From Muribaculaceae bacterium (GTDB lineage: Bacteria; Bacteroidota; Bacteroidia; Bacteroidales; Muribaculaceae), in contig JAMPDX010000001.1 in assembly GCA_023665425.1 (NCBI GenBank), positions 222,925 through 286,924 on the forward strand: DNA of 64,000 bases, in the 5' to 3' direction. A model generated the notes under the pieces. That model made no database searches and was not told the DNA's origin. It saw only the letters and a program-made list of their open reading frames with translations. A program made the translations under genes and the position numbers. Below, one piece after another: positions 16,802-25,804 of this stretch (position 1 is its first letter; each line of letters begins with the position of its first letter).

Positions 16802-18211
16802 TTATCGTATTACTTGGCGTGAGTATGTGAATTTGACTTTGGAGTCAGCAAGATTGACTATGCACAATGAGGGATGCGAAATATAGGGCACACATTCGGT
16901 GACAACAGTCTTTTGAGCTGTGCCGTAACCCACTGTCTCGGTAGTCAAATTCACGGGTACGAGCGTGAACTTAACATCCTCGGGATTCACTTGGCTACCG
17001 CGCTTCATCAATTCCACGATATATGGGCGCAAGTTGTTGAAGACATATTCGCCGGTTTGCGAGTTATAGGATGCCCAGAAGACATTTGTATCATCAGTCT
17101 CCGGCACCTTGTTTTGCTGGAAGAAGCTGCTTAGCATACTTGTCTTAATCATGAGCATGTATGGGGGAGCGGTTATGCCGTAGGTATTAGTGGGTACTGT
17201 CACCGGCAATGTATATGTCAGGGTGTTTATGACACCGAGGTTAAAGTCGTCTGTCATATACTTATCGAGTATAGCCTGTGCCGGGAAGTCTATTTCAACG
17301 TTATATCCGGCAGGAGACTGGATTACATACTCACCTTGTGCCACACGCTGCCGAATAGACTCCGCGGGGGTGGTACGCAGCAAGTTGGCAGACAGTACCT
17401 CGGGGGATATTGAGAATAAGGAGGTAGTGTCTGTAAGCAGGGTATCAACTACAATACTGGTGTTATCGACTACTTTGTTGGTTTTAGCGTTATAAGTCCA
17501 GAATGTCAAGAACTCGCTGTTGGTAAAGTTGAGCACAAGACCACGACCGAAGGTGGACTTGACAAAAATGCCCGGTAAGTATTGAGCAAATGTCTCGGGC
17601 CACTGGAACACGGTGGGATCCTTGCGATATTGGGCTACAACCTCGCGCGCGAACTCCTTTTTAAGAGGCACGTTGACGTATCCCACCTTGGTTTTGGAGT
17701 CAATAACTTTCAGATCGGTTGCAGTATAAGATGCTGAACCCAATGGGCTTGACTCATCATAATACCCCTCAGGGTCAAATGTGTTGTCAATTCCGGAGGG
17801 GAGCTGCTTAGTCAGCGAGTAGACACTAAGCTGTTGCGGTGCGAGAGTATCGCCGGTGAACCCGTCACTTTTGAATGTGAAACGCAATGACATGCCGCTG
17901 ATGCTCTCCAGCGGAATTGAGTCCGGGATTATCAGACTCGCTGCCGGCATCAATCGGCCTACAAATGAAGCATTCAACTCGCCATAGTCTTCAGCAGAGA
18001 GGCGACCTATCAATAAGTCTCCACTGCGGGAGTCAATGTTGGTAGCACGTACTGTTCGTCCGGTGACTGTAAATGTTGAGTCCACAACGATAGTCACTTC
18101 ACCCTTGGCGATAGAGCTGCCGATATTGTCTTCATCATCGCACGAGGGGAGTGCAATTCCCAACACGATGGACAATAACAATATAGGAATATAATATAGT
18201 TTCTTATTCAT
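16802..18211 (-). CDS. DUF4270 family lipoprotein
   Basis: 469 residues. The signal peptide ends in a lipobox (ALPSC, Cys24), so the protein is a lipoprotein of the envelope. The body matches the DUF4270 pattern of Bacteroidota (GSSIAKGEVTIVVDSTFTVTGRTV near the N-terminus, ESLLIGRLSAEDYG-type segment, repeated beta-rich stretches). Its function is unknown. It follows the glycogen-synthase-like gene by 47 bases in the same direction, a pairing I recall from other Bacteroidales, so it may belong to an envelope polysaccharide process; that link is inference. Confidence 0.85.
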   Translation of the reverse strand: MNKKLYYIPILLLSIVLGIALPSCDDEDNIGSSIAKGEVTIVVDSTFTVTGRTVRATNIDSRSGDLLIGRLSAEDYGELNASFVGRLMPAASLIIPDSIPLESISGMSLRFTFKSDGFTGDTLAPQQLSVYSLTKQLPSGIDNTFDPEGYYDESSPLGSASYTATDLKVIDSKTKVGYVNVPLKKEFAREVVAQYRKDPTVFQWPETFAQYLPGIFVKSTFGRGLVLNFTNSEFLTFWTYNAKTNKVVDNTSIVVDTLLTDTTSLFSISPEVLSANLLRTTPAESIRQRVAQGEYVIQSPAGYNVEIDFPAQAILDKYMTDDFNLGVINTLTYTLPVTVPTNTYGITAPPYMLMIKTSMLSSFFQQNKVPETDDTNVFWASYNSQTGEYVFNNLRPYIVELMKRGSQVNPEDVKFTLVPVNLTTETVGYGTAQKTVVTECVPYISHPSLCIVNLADSKVKFTYSRQVIR

Positions 18212-18258
18212 GTAAGAGCATGTTTATATATAGAGACCCCTAACATTTGCCACAATGC

Positions 18259-19074
18259 TTATGAGCATATGGTATTAATGAAATTGAGGTATGCATCCAT
18301 GCCACCCTCTTGTACCTTGTCGTGAGTAAGGATTTTAGCCTTACTAGTCTCCAAGAATGTGGCGAGTTCGGGATTAATTTCGGGTGTCTGCAAGATGATG
18401 CCATTGGAGTGCTTGGCCGCCAGTGTCTGCACAGTCCCCATAGTCAGCGGCTTGTTCTTAAGGAGCTTGAGGTCAGAGTCCTTGACGCCTTCAGCTTTAA
18501 GTTTTGCTATAAACTTGGGGTCGAGCTCACCTTCAAACTGAGTGCCGTCAAATATAGTGACAATCTTTGCTCTCTTGAATGATGGCTCATCGCCATAAAT
18601 CTTGCGCAGATACATGGGGGCGAGAACACTCATCCAACCTGTACATACTATAATATCCGGGTCCCAGCGAAGCTTCTTGGCAGTCTCCACAGTGCCACGG
18701 GTATAGAAAATCATGCGCTCATCATTGTCTGTCCTGTTTGAGCCGACATTGTCCACGTCTGAGTCCAGGCGCTGGAAGTAGTCATCATTATCAATGAAAT
18801 AGGCTTGTATCTTAGCCGGAAGTAGTGAAGCCACTTTGATAATCAACGGATGGTCCGAGTCATTGATAGTGATATTCATGCCGCTGAGGCGGATAACCTC
18901 ATGGAGCTGATTTCGGCGCTCATTAACAGCGCCATACCGGGGCATGAATAAGCGTGCTTCATAGCCATTGGCTTGGAACTTATGAGGCAGCTCTTTTCCA
19001 AAGGTGGAATGGTCATCTGCACTCAGATACGGAGTTACCTCTTGTGAGATAAAAAGGATGCGTTTGTTTGCCAT
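18259..19074 (-). CDS. Glycogen/starch synthase-like protein, N-terminal (GT5) domain only
   Basis: 271 residues matching only the N-terminal Rossmann half of GT5 glycogen synthases: KRILFISQEVTPYLSADDHSTFGKELPHKFQANGYEARLFMPRYG and DPDIIVCTGWMSVLAPMYLRKIYG. The usual first KxGGL-type loop is replaced by TFGKEL, and the C-terminal ADP-glucose-binding half is absent. This short form is common in Bacteroidales, so it is not a recent truncation. Whether it is catalytic is doubtful; a regulatory or binding role is possible. It precedes the DUF4270 lipoprotein gene. Confidence 0.8.
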   Translation of the reverse strand: MANKRILFISQEVTPYLSADDHSTFGKELPHKFQANGYEARLFMPRYGAVNERRNQLHEVIRLSGMNITINDSDHPLIIKVASLLPAKIQAYFIDNDDYFQRLDSDVDNVGSNRTDNDERMIFYTRGTVETAKKLRWDPDIIVCTGWMSVLAPMYLRKIYGDEPSFKRAKIVTIFDGTQFEGELDPKFIAKLKAEGVKDSDLKLLKNKPLTMGTVQTLAAKHSNGIILQTPEINPELATFLETSKAKILTHDKVQEGGMDAYLNFINTICS

Positions 19075-19387
19075 AACTCATTAATGTATAGCGCTTTTAA
19101 TGCCTCACTGACAAAATCTGACCAAGTGTCGGAGAAGATGAAACATCTCCTTGCCGGGGGTATGAGAGGCCTCACAGCGCCGACGTACAAAATGTATGTA
19201 TCGCCTTTTAATGCGCAAAGTTACAAAAAAATGTTGATATAACACGCATTTCAGCCCATATTCCGCTAAATTTTTACCTAAATTAACAGTTCCGGAAATA
19301 TCGGTATCACAATTGCGAAAAACTAAAAACAGGTTTGGTTATATCGCAAAGAATATGTAAATTTGTAGCCTAATTATATATAAGAAT
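19075..19387. other. Divergent promoter region of the GT5-like gene and the nuclease operon
   Basis: 313 bases with two opposed promoters. For the minus gene there is a TAACTTTG box at 19216-19223 but no good TTTG upstream. For the plus operon there is a near-perfect promoter at 19334-19365. The stretch 19080-19200 next to the GT5-like gene shows no clear ORF or hairpin. Confidence 0.6.
19334..19365 (+). promoter_or_regulatory. Promoter of the S1/P1 nuclease-uvrD-nspC operon
   Basis: TTTG (19334-19337), 20 bases, TAAATTTG (19358-19365). The ATG is 22 bases after the -7 box, giving a short leader. Confidence 0.75.
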
Positions 19388-20191
19388 ATGAGACATCAGA
19401 ATTTTTCATACGCTCTTTTTGCACTGATTGTGAGCCCGCTAATGGCTTTCGGTTGGGGACAGAAAGGGCATGACACCGTGGCACACATAGCCGAGCGACA
19501 TCTCACCCCTCGCACAGCTGCCGTAATTGATTCCCTCTTCCAGGGTAAAAGTATGGTATATTGGGCTAACTGGCTTGATAATGCTTCTCACACACCGCAG
19601 TATGACTACTCTCTGACATGGCACTACAAAAACATTGATGCCGACGAGACCTACGATAAGTCATATATCAATCCCAAGGGGGATGTCTTGCGCGCTATTC
19701 CCGAACAGGTTTCCAAGTTAGGCTCCGGAAGTGATGATGAGGTACTTGCCTTGAAAATGGTAATTCATCTTTTTGGCGATATGCATCAACCCCTACACAT
19801 GGGCCGATTTAAAGACCGCGGTGGCAACAAGCATGGCGTTAAATTTTTTGAGCGTGAGACAAACTTGCATTCCGTATGGGACACCAACCTCATCGAGACA
19901 GGACACAAGTGGAGCTACAGCGAATGGGCAGACCAGATAGACCGCGCTCCGAAAAGCTTACAGTCTTTGTTGATAGAAGGTAATGTAAACGATTGGGGGC
20001 GTGAGACATACGAGATAGCCAAAGAAGTATATGAAACTACTCCCGAGGGGACCACAATAGGCTATGATTACATTTCCCATTGGGTACCTCTCATTGAGCA
20101 ACAGCTTCTAAAGGGTGGCCTGCGACTTGCTCATACCCTCAATTACGCATACGACCCTGAGTATAAATCCTCATTTGATAGCAGCAAGTGA
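19388..20191 (+). CDS. S1/P1 family zinc-dependent nuclease (secreted)
   Basis: 267 residues. The signal peptide ends at about residue 22 (SPLMAFG) so that Trp23 becomes the mature N-terminus, as in P1 nuclease where the N-terminal Trp binds zinc. The remaining ligands line up: His28, Asp64, His79, His127, Asp131, His137, His161 and Asp165, with the spacing of P1 within each cluster. It should cleave single-stranded DNA or RNA, or remove 3'-phosphates, in the periplasm or outside the cell. Its stop codon overlaps the GTG start of the next gene (GTGA), so the two are translationally coupled. Confidence 0.94.
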   Translation: MRHQNFSYALFALIVSPLMAFGWGQKGHDTVAHIAERHLTPRTAAVIDSLFQGKSMVYWANWLDNASHTPQYDYSLTWHYKNIDADETYDKSYINPKGDVLRAIPEQVSKLGSGSDDEVLALKMVIHLFGDMHQPLHMGRFKDRGGNKHGVKFFERETNLHSVWDTNLIETGHKWSYSEWADQIDRAPKSLQSLLIEGNVNDWGRETYEIAKEVYETTPEGTTIGYDYISHWVPLIEQQLLKGGLRLAHTLNYAYDPEYKSSFDSSK

Positions 20192-20664
20192 GTGGATTAC
20201 AACTGAATTTGCCGGATTATCCGGTGAAGACACGTATCAACAGTGTGGGAAAGGCTGAGATATGGGACCCACTGAGATCTAAATTTGTAGCCCTGACGCC
20301 CGAAGAATATGTGCGTCGTCGGTTCACGGAATGGCTCATCAGAGATTTGCATTATCCCAAATCATTAATGAGCAATGAGGTGAGCCTGAATATCAACGGG
20401 CTACACCGCAGAGCCGATACATTGATATACGACCGGAGAGGTCTCCCCTTCATGGTGATTGAATACAAAGCGCCACAAATTGCTGTAAATCAGACAGTAT
20501 TCGACCAAGCAGTGCGATATAACAAGGTTTTGGGCGCACAATATTTGGTTGTTTCCAACGGCTTAAAGCATTACTGCTGCCGGATAAGCGAAGATGGTGA
20601 GTACCACTTTATACCCACAATTCCCGACTGGACTGACGCCATGCTCGGGCCGATTGAAAATTAA
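20188..20664 (+). CDS. HsdR N-terminal-like PD-(D/E)XK protein, stand-alone
   Basis: 158 residues starting at a GTG that overlaps the previous stop. The fold is that of the HsdR N-terminal domain: a helical start (EEYVRRRFTEWLIRDLHYP) followed by a PD-(D/E)XK core with Glu64, Asp77 and Glu92-x-Lys94 (VIEYKAP). No helicase domain and no HsdM/HsdS genes are nearby, so it is not a working type I restriction enzyme. Stand-alone copies are widespread in Bacteroidota, often beside DNA-replication genes. Here it sits directly before uvrD/pcrA, which suggests a DNA repair role, by inference. Confidence 0.85.
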   Translation: MSGLQLNLPDYPVKTRINSVGKAEIWDPLRSKFVALTPEEYVRRRFTEWLIRDLHYPKSLMSNEVSLNINGLHRRADTLIYDRRGLPFMVIEYKAPQIAVNQTVFDQAVRYNKVLGAQYLVVSNGLKHYCCRISEDGEYHFIPTIPDWTDAMLGPIEN

Positions 20665-20670
20665 CTCTAA

Positions 20671-23049
20671 ATGTCTGAAATAGAAAAACCGGACAACGAT
20701 AATATGCCGGACTACTTGCAGGAGCTTAACCCACAGCAACGCGATGCGGTGTTGTATACTGACGGACCATGCCTGGTGATTGCCGGCGCCGGGTCCGGTA
20801 AAACCCGCGTTCTGACATATAAGATAGCCCATCTGCTTGCCACCGGTTATGAGCCATACAGGGTTATGGCGTTGACATTTACCAACAAAGCTGCACGCGA
20901 GATGAAGGAGCGTATTGCTTTGGTAACCGGCGAGAAAGTGGCCGCGCGTCTGTGGATGGGTACATTCCACTCCATCTTTCTCAGATTATTGCGCACAAAT
21001 TCCGATCGAATAGGCTTCCGCCACGACTTCACCATATACGATGCCTCGGACTCTAAGGCTCTGATAAAGAGCATAATCAAGGACCTTGGACTGGATGAAA
21101 AGCAATATAAACCGGCCCTGGTGGCATCCATAATCTCAAAAGCTAAGAATGACCTTGTAAGCGCAGACATATATACCAATGATGCAGACTATTACGTGCG
21201 TGATAAGCAAATGCATCGCCCCATGATAGGCCGCATATATGAGATATATACTGAGCGACTAAAAGTAGCACAGGCCATGGACTTTGATGATATCCTGTAT
21301 TTCATGAATGTCCTGTTGCGGGATAATCCGGATGTATTGCGCCATTACAGCGAGTTCTTCAGATATATTCTCGTAGACGAGTATCAAGACACCAATTTCG
21401 CGCAACACCTTATTATTCAGCAACTCACCCGCGAATCCGGCAATATTTGTGTTGTTGGCGACGATGCTCAAAGCATATACTCATTCCGCGGTGCCAACAT
21501 TTCAAATATATTGGGGTTGGAGAGACAGTACCAGGGGCTGCGCACCTTCAAGCTGGAACGCAATTACCGCTCCACGCAGAATATTGTGGATGCCGCCGGA
21601 TCTTTAATAAAGAAGAACCGCAATCAGATACCCAAGAATGTATTCTCCGAGAACAGCAAAGGGGCTCCGCTGCAGGTGATACGCACATATTCAGACCTCG
21701 ATGAGAGTGTAGTGGTTGCTACTAATATATCAAATAGTAAGCTCACAAATCATGATTCGTGGGATGATTATGCCATACTTTATCGTACAAATGCCCAAAG
21801 CCGCATTCTCGAGGAGAGCTTGCGCAAACGCGCCATTCCCTACCGCATTTATGGTGGATTGTCCTTTTATCAGCGCAAGGAAGTTAAGGATGCTGTTAGC
21901 TATTTCCGCATGGCACTTAACCCCGATGATGATGAGGCACTACGACGAATTATCAATTATCCGGCTCGCGGTATAGGTGAGACCACTATGAAAAAACTCA
22001 CGGCTGCAGCTATGGAGCATGGAGTGAGTATATGGTCTGTCATCAACTCGTTGGAGGTTATGAACGTGAATGTCAACAAGGGCACTGCCACTAAACTACA
22101 CAACTTTGCCCAACTGATACAAGGGTTTATTGACGATAACGCAGCAGGATCAAATGCTTTCGAGTTGGCTCAACTGATATATAATCGTACCGGGATGCTC
22201 GCCTCTCTCATGCATGACAATACCCCCGAGTCCATTTCCAGGAAGGAAAACCTGCTGGAGCTACTCAACGGACTTCATTCCTTCGTTGAGTCAAGACTTG
22301 AGGCCGGTGAGGCTGACATCTCCATGTCAGACTTCATAAGCGAGATAGCCCTTGCCACAGACCAAGACAAGAATGAAGATACCGTTGAACCCAAAGTGAC
22401 ATTGATGACCGTACACGCATCCAAGGGCTTGGAATTCAAACATATCTTCATTGTAGGGGTAGAGGAAAATCTATTTCCTTCGTCCATGTCGCTTGAGAAC
22501 AATGCCGAGATTGAAGAGGAGCGCAGATTGCTGTATGTGGCCATTACACGAGCTAAAACTGACTGTACGCTCTCATTTGCCGGCTCACGTTTCCGTAACG
22601 GACAGACGGAGCTCACAAAACCTTCACGCTTCTTGTTTGATATTGAAAGACAGTATCTTAAACCTATAGGTTGCGACTATCTCTTTAAGTTTGAAAGCAC
22701 TTCTCGCGCAGGTGCTCAAGACCCGTGGATGACCACCACATCGCCATTCTCAAATCGTTATGCCAGGAGCGTACCTGAACAGGACACACGACTGCGGACC
22801 AATTCTCGCCGACGTGACTCTCATCTCAGCACCGGCGGAGGTCTTCAGATACCTGATTCAGCCGGCAATCGATTAGATAAAAGCAAACTTCAACCCGGTG
22901 TAAAAGTTGAACACAATAGATATGGCAAAGGAGTGATTATCGAACGCCGAGAGGGTGACACACCCGATAACCTGAAAGTGGTGGTGGACTTTGACTCCGT
23001 TGGCAAAAAGACATTGATGGCCCGTATAGCCGTCCTTACTATTTTATAG
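20671..23049 (+). CDS. pcrA: UvrD/PcrA-type superfamily 1 DNA helicase
   Basis: 792 residues, the normal length. The Walker A motif AGAGSGKT is at 38-45, the Walker B DEYQDT at 236-241, and later SF1 motifs include GDDAQSIYSFRGA, ERNYRST, VTLMTVHASKGLEFKHIF and EEERRLLYVAITRAK. The C-terminus has the PcrA-style tail (VKHNRYGKGVI-like: VEHNRYGKGVIIERREGD). It unwinds DNA 3'-to-5' in nucleotide excision and mismatch repair and removes RecA or stalled polymerase. It starts 6 bases after the HsdR_N gene. Confidence 0.96.
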   Translation: MSEIEKPDNDNMPDYLQELNPQQRDAVLYTDGPCLVIAGAGSGKTRVLTYKIAHLLATGYEPYRVMALTFTNKAAREMKERIALVTGEKVAARLWMGTFHSIFLRLLRTNSDRIGFRHDFTIYDASDSKALIKSIIKDLGLDEKQYKPALVASIISKAKNDLVSADIYTNDADYYVRDKQMHRPMIGRIYEIYTERLKVAQAMDFDDILYFMNVLLRDNPDVLRHYSEFFRYILVDEYQDTNFAQHLIIQQLTRESGNICVVGDDAQSIYSFRGANISNILGLERQYQGLRTFKLERNYRSTQNIVDAAGSLIKKNRNQIPKNVFSENSKGAPLQVIRTYSDLDESVVVATNISNSKLTNHDSWDDYAILYRTNAQSRILEESLRKRAIPYRIYGGLSFYQRKEVKDAVSYFRMALNPDDDEALRRIINYPARGIGETTMKKLTAAAMEHGVSIWSVINSLEVMNVNVNKGTATKLHNFAQLIQGFIDDNAAGSNAFELAQLIYNRTGMLASLMHDNTPESISRKENLLELLNGLHSFVESRLEAGEADISMSDFISEIALATDQDKNEDTVEPKVTLMTVHASKGLEFKHIFIVGVEENLFPSSMSLENNAEIEEERRLLYVAITRAKTDCTLSFAGSRFRNGQTELTKPSRFLFDIERQYLKPIGCDYLFKFESTSRAGAQDPWMTTTSPFSNRYARSVPEQDTRLRTNSRRRDSHLSTGGGLQIPDSAGNRLDKSKLQPGVKVEHNRYGKGVIIERREGDTPDNLKVVVDFDSVGKKTLMARIAVLTIL

Positions 23050-23059
23050 ATTTCCCATA

Positions 23060-24199
23060 ATGCAATCAATCCAAGATATTCAGACACCATTTTATATCGT
23101 ATACGAGGAGAAACTGCGCAAGAACCTCGCTCTCATACAGAGTGTGGCACAACGCGCCGGAGTGGACATTATAATGGCTTTTAAAGCCAATGCTTTGTGG
23201 AAGACATTCCCGATAATACGCGAATATATCACAGGCTCAACTGCCAGCTCACTCAATGAAATGAGGCTCGGCATTGAGGAGCTGAAAAGTGATGTCCATG
23301 CCTATTGCCCGGTGTATACCGATGAGACCTTTCCGCAGTTTTTAGAGCATTGCTCCCATATCACATTCAACACCCTCAACCAGTTTCATCGCTTTTATAA
23401 TCAGATAAGGGAGAATGGCCGCGTGTCTGCCGGACTGCGTGTAAATCCTCAATGCTCGGTCATTGACACTGATATATATAACCCGTGTGTGCCGGGCAGT
23501 CGCTTCGGGATGACAGCCGATATGATAGGGGAGCAGTTGCCCGAAGGTATCGAGGGACTTCATTTTCATGCGCTCTGCGAAAGTTCGGCACAAGATTTGG
23601 CTACCGTACTCACAGCTTTCGAGGAGCAGTTTGGTAAATATCTGCACAAAGTAAAATGGGTGAATATGGGAGGTGGTCACCTTATGACTCGCGAGGGATA
23701 TGACACAGAATTACTAATCGATATATTATTGAAATTCAAGAATAGATGGCCACATATTAAAGTGATACTTGAACCCGGAAGCGCTTTCACTTGGCGCACA
23801 GGCGACCTTATCACCACAGTGATGGATGTGGTCGAGAATCAAGGTGTCAGCACCGCCATCATAGATGCCTCTTTTGCATGTCACATGCCGGATACTCTGG
23901 AGATGCCCTACAAGCCACTTATAAGCGAGTCTCTGGACGATGATGACCCTCATGGTATTCCTTATCGTCTGGGTGGCAATTCGTGCTTAAGCGGCGACTT
24001 TGTGGGCCTCTGGAAATTTGCCGAGTCCCTTGTGCCCGGTCAGCGTCTCACCCTTGAGGACATGAACCACTACACCACGGTCAAGACTACAATGTTCAAC
24101 GGTATACAGCATCCCTCCATCTGGTTTAAAGCTCAAGACGGCACTCTGGAATGTCTGCGACAATACACCTACGAAGACTATAAATCCCGAATGGATTAA
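23060..24199 (+). CDS. nspC: Carboxynorspermidine decarboxylase
   Basis: 379 residues of the alanine-racemase-fold PLP decarboxylase family. The PLP lysine is in IIMAFKANALWK, and other NspC features are GLRVNPQCSVIDTDIYNPCVPGSRFGM, GLHFHALCESSA, WVNMGGGHLMTR, LEPGSAF and the catalytic Cys region GNSCLSGDFVGLW. It converts carboxyspermidine or carboxynorspermidine to spermidine or norspermidine in the alternative polyamine pathway used by gut Bacteroidota. It is the last gene of the nuclease-helicase operon, 10 bases after pcrA; its partner dehydrogenase is not in the window. Confidence 0.95.
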   Translation: MQSIQDIQTPFYIVYEEKLRKNLALIQSVAQRAGVDIIMAFKANALWKTFPIIREYITGSTASSLNEMRLGIEELKSDVHAYCPVYTDETFPQFLEHCSHITFNTLNQFHRFYNQIRENGRVSAGLRVNPQCSVIDTDIYNPCVPGSRFGMTADMIGEQLPEGIEGLHFHALCESSAQDLATVLTAFEEQFGKYLHKVKWVNMGGGHLMTREGYDTELLIDILLKFKNRWPHIKVILEPGSAFTWRTGDLITTVMDVVENQGVSTAIIDASFACHMPDTLEMPYKPLISESLDDDDPHGIPYRLGGNSCLSGDFVGLWKFAESLVPGQRLTLEDMNHYTTVKTTMFNGIQHPSIWFKAQDGTLECLRQYTYEDYKSRMD

Positions 24200-24297
24200 G
24201 AGAGAATGAGTTCGTTTAACAATTTTTGAGTTATAAGAACTAAACAACTTGATGTGAAATGTGTTCTTAGTATAGGAATTAAAATAAAAACTATACT

Positions 24298-24591
24298 ATG
24301 GAATACACTGAAGCAATCAAATCAACTCCCGTTGTATTAGTGGAGTTCTTCGCTACATGGTGCCCTCACTGCAGAGATATGATGCCTGTTATGGACCAGA
24401 TCAAGGAGCTGCTTAAAGGCACAGTAGATGTTTATCAATTAGATATTGACCTCAATCAGGAACTTTCTGAAGTTGAGGAGGTTAACGCTACACCTACCTT
24501 TATTATTTATAAGGACGGCAAGCTGGTATGGCGTGAAAGCGGCGAAATGGACGGACAGTTCTTGCTTGATAAAGTACAGTCATTCATGTAA
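24298..24591 (+). CDS. Thioredoxin-fold protein with CPHC active site
   Basis: 97 residues, a minimal thioredoxin. The active site is FFATWCPHCRDM, so the dipeptide between the cysteines is Pro-His, as in DsbA, rather than the Gly-Pro of housekeeping thioredoxin. The cis-proline is present (NATPTFIIYKDG). There is no signal peptide, so it is cytoplasmic unless anchored by a partner. It precedes a VKOR protein by 37 bases, which suggests a dithiol/disulfide exchange pair, although the lack of an export signal argues against direct periplasmic work. Confidence 0.9.
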   Translation: MEYTEAIKSTPVVLVEFFATWCPHCRDMMPVMDQIKELLKGTVDVYQLDIDLNQELSEVEEVNATPTFIIYKDGKLVWRESGEMDGQFLLDKVQSFM

Positions 24592-24628
24592 GAGCAGAAT
24601 CTTGCGGAGGACATTTAGTACGTAAGTT

Positions 24629-25636
24629 ATGGCTAAGAACAAGAATACTCCGACATTGATAGGTGATTATCTCGATGCCTTGGGTGTGCGGCATACATCC
24701 GACTATACCTCCAAGCGTTTTCGAGAAATGCCTTTTCAGACCATGTTCGGCCTCACTAAACTCCTTGAAGAGTATGGTGTGGAGAGCGAGGGTTGGCTTT
24801 TGTCCGACAAATCGGAGATTCAAAAGCTGACACCTCCATTCTTGGCTCATACTCCAAAGGGGTTTGTTATTGTCACGCAGATAACTCCCTCTAAGCTCAC
24901 ATATATGACTCAGGGAGTCACCGAACAAATTTCTTTAGCCGAATTTGAGCAGGCATGGGATGGGAATGTGATCCTATCCTTTCCCTCTTCTGATGCCTCC
25001 GAGCCCGATTATGATAAACATGAGGGATTGGAATTCTTGATACGAGCCAAGAAATGGGTGCTCATTTTATGCACACTCTTTCTCTTTCTTTATGCTTTCA
25101 TAACCAATGGGTTATATAAGCATGTTTCAACAATTCTTGTAACTGCTTTTGATCTGGGAGGCATTTACTTCACATACCTTCTGGTGCAGAAGTCGCTCAA
25201 TATACATAATCCTGCGGCTGACCGTGTGTGCAGTGTGTTGCAATCAGGCGGCTGCGATAGTATTCTTGAACTCAAAGCATCAAAATTCTTTGGTCTGTTT
25301 GGCTGGAGCGAGGTCGGATTCTCATATTTTTCAGTGAGTCTGCTCACCTTATTGCTCTTCCCTGATATGTTGCCATGGCTGGCATTGTGCAATGTGTGCT
25401 GCCTACCCTTCACATTCTGGAGCATTTGGTATCAAAAGTTTCGTGCCAAAAAATGGTGCACATTGTGCGTATGTGTACAAGCATCCCTGTGGCTGTTGTT
25501 CTTCAGCTATCTTATCGGCGGATATATCAGCCATGCTTGGCCTATAAGAGTGCAGTTCATTATACTTGGAGTTGCTTACCTTGGCGTAATGTTGGCTATT
25601 AATGCCGTAATGCCATTAATTGAAAAAGAGCCATGA
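24629..25636 (+). CDS. VKOR family disulfide-generating protein with degenerate C39-like N-terminus
   Basis: 335 residues. Residues 1-125 resemble a bacteriocin-processing peptidase C39-like domain (IGDYLDALGVRHTSDYTSKRFREMPFQTMFGLTKLLEEYGVE) but lack the catalytic Cys, so they are probably a binding domain. Residues 140-325 are a multi-span vitamin K epoxide reductase domain with the loop cysteines Cys201 and Cys209 (CSVLQSGGCDSIL) and the active-site CTLC at 277-280. VKOR passes electrons from periplasmic thiols to quinone. C39-like/VKOR proteins in Bacteroidales are often found with peptide-modification or export genes. Its stop overlaps the ATG of a 52-codon ORF. Confidence 0.87.
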   Translation: MAKNKNTPTLIGDYLDALGVRHTSDYTSKRFREMPFQTMFGLTKLLEEYGVESEGWLLSDKSEIQKLTPPFLAHTPKGFVIVTQITPSKLTYMTQGVTEQISLAEFEQAWDGNVILSFPSSDASEPDYDKHEGLEFLIRAKKWVLILCTLFLFLYAFITNGLYKHVSTILVTAFDLGGIYFTYLLVQKSLNIHNPAADRVCSVLQSGGCDSILELKASKFFGLFGWSEVGFSYFSVSLLTLLLFPDMLPWLALCNVCCLPFTFWSIWYQKFRAKKWCTLCVCVQASLWLLFFSYLIGGYISHAWPIRVQFIILGVAYLGVMLAINAVMPLIEKEP

Positions 25637-25791
25637 AAAAGAAAGAACCCAAAAAGATACCGCACCCGGAACTACAATCCGCCAAACGATTGACTCCATT
25701 GCAGCTCAATGCTATGCGTTGGGACAATAAGCATACCGTGCTGACGCCCGAGATAATACGGCAATATAGCCGTACGTCAACCACAAAATAA
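25633..25791 (+). CDS. Small ORF, 52 aa, translationally coupled to VKOR
   Basis: The ATG at 25633 overlaps the VKOR stop in an ATGA, and the frame runs 52 codons to TAA at 25789-25791. The N-terminus is very basic (MKKKEPKKIPHPELQ) and the middle reads KRLTPLQLNAMRW, followed by HTVLTPEIIRQYS. The LTPLQLNAMR segment recalls the leader box of Bacteroidales peptide natural-product precursors (L-x-x-x-Q-M-N-x-I/L-x), but no GG cleavage site or Cys-rich core follows. It could be a VKOR-associated accessory peptide, a precursor-like peptide, or a small cytoplasmic protein. The coupling makes translation likely; the function is unknown. Confidence 0.6.
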   Translation: MKKKEPKKIPHPELQSAKRLTPLQLNAMRWDNKHTVLTPEIIRQYSRTSTTK

Positions 25792-25804
25792 TCCAAAATA
25801 ATAA

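Noticed and set aside
18259..19074. Truncated glycogen synthase pseudogene
   Set aside because: The frame is clean and short forms of this length are known in Bacteroidales, so it is treated as an intact gene.
20188..20664. Type I restriction-modification locus
   Set aside because: Only the HsdR N-terminal fold is present; there is no HsdR helicase, HsdM or HsdS nearby.
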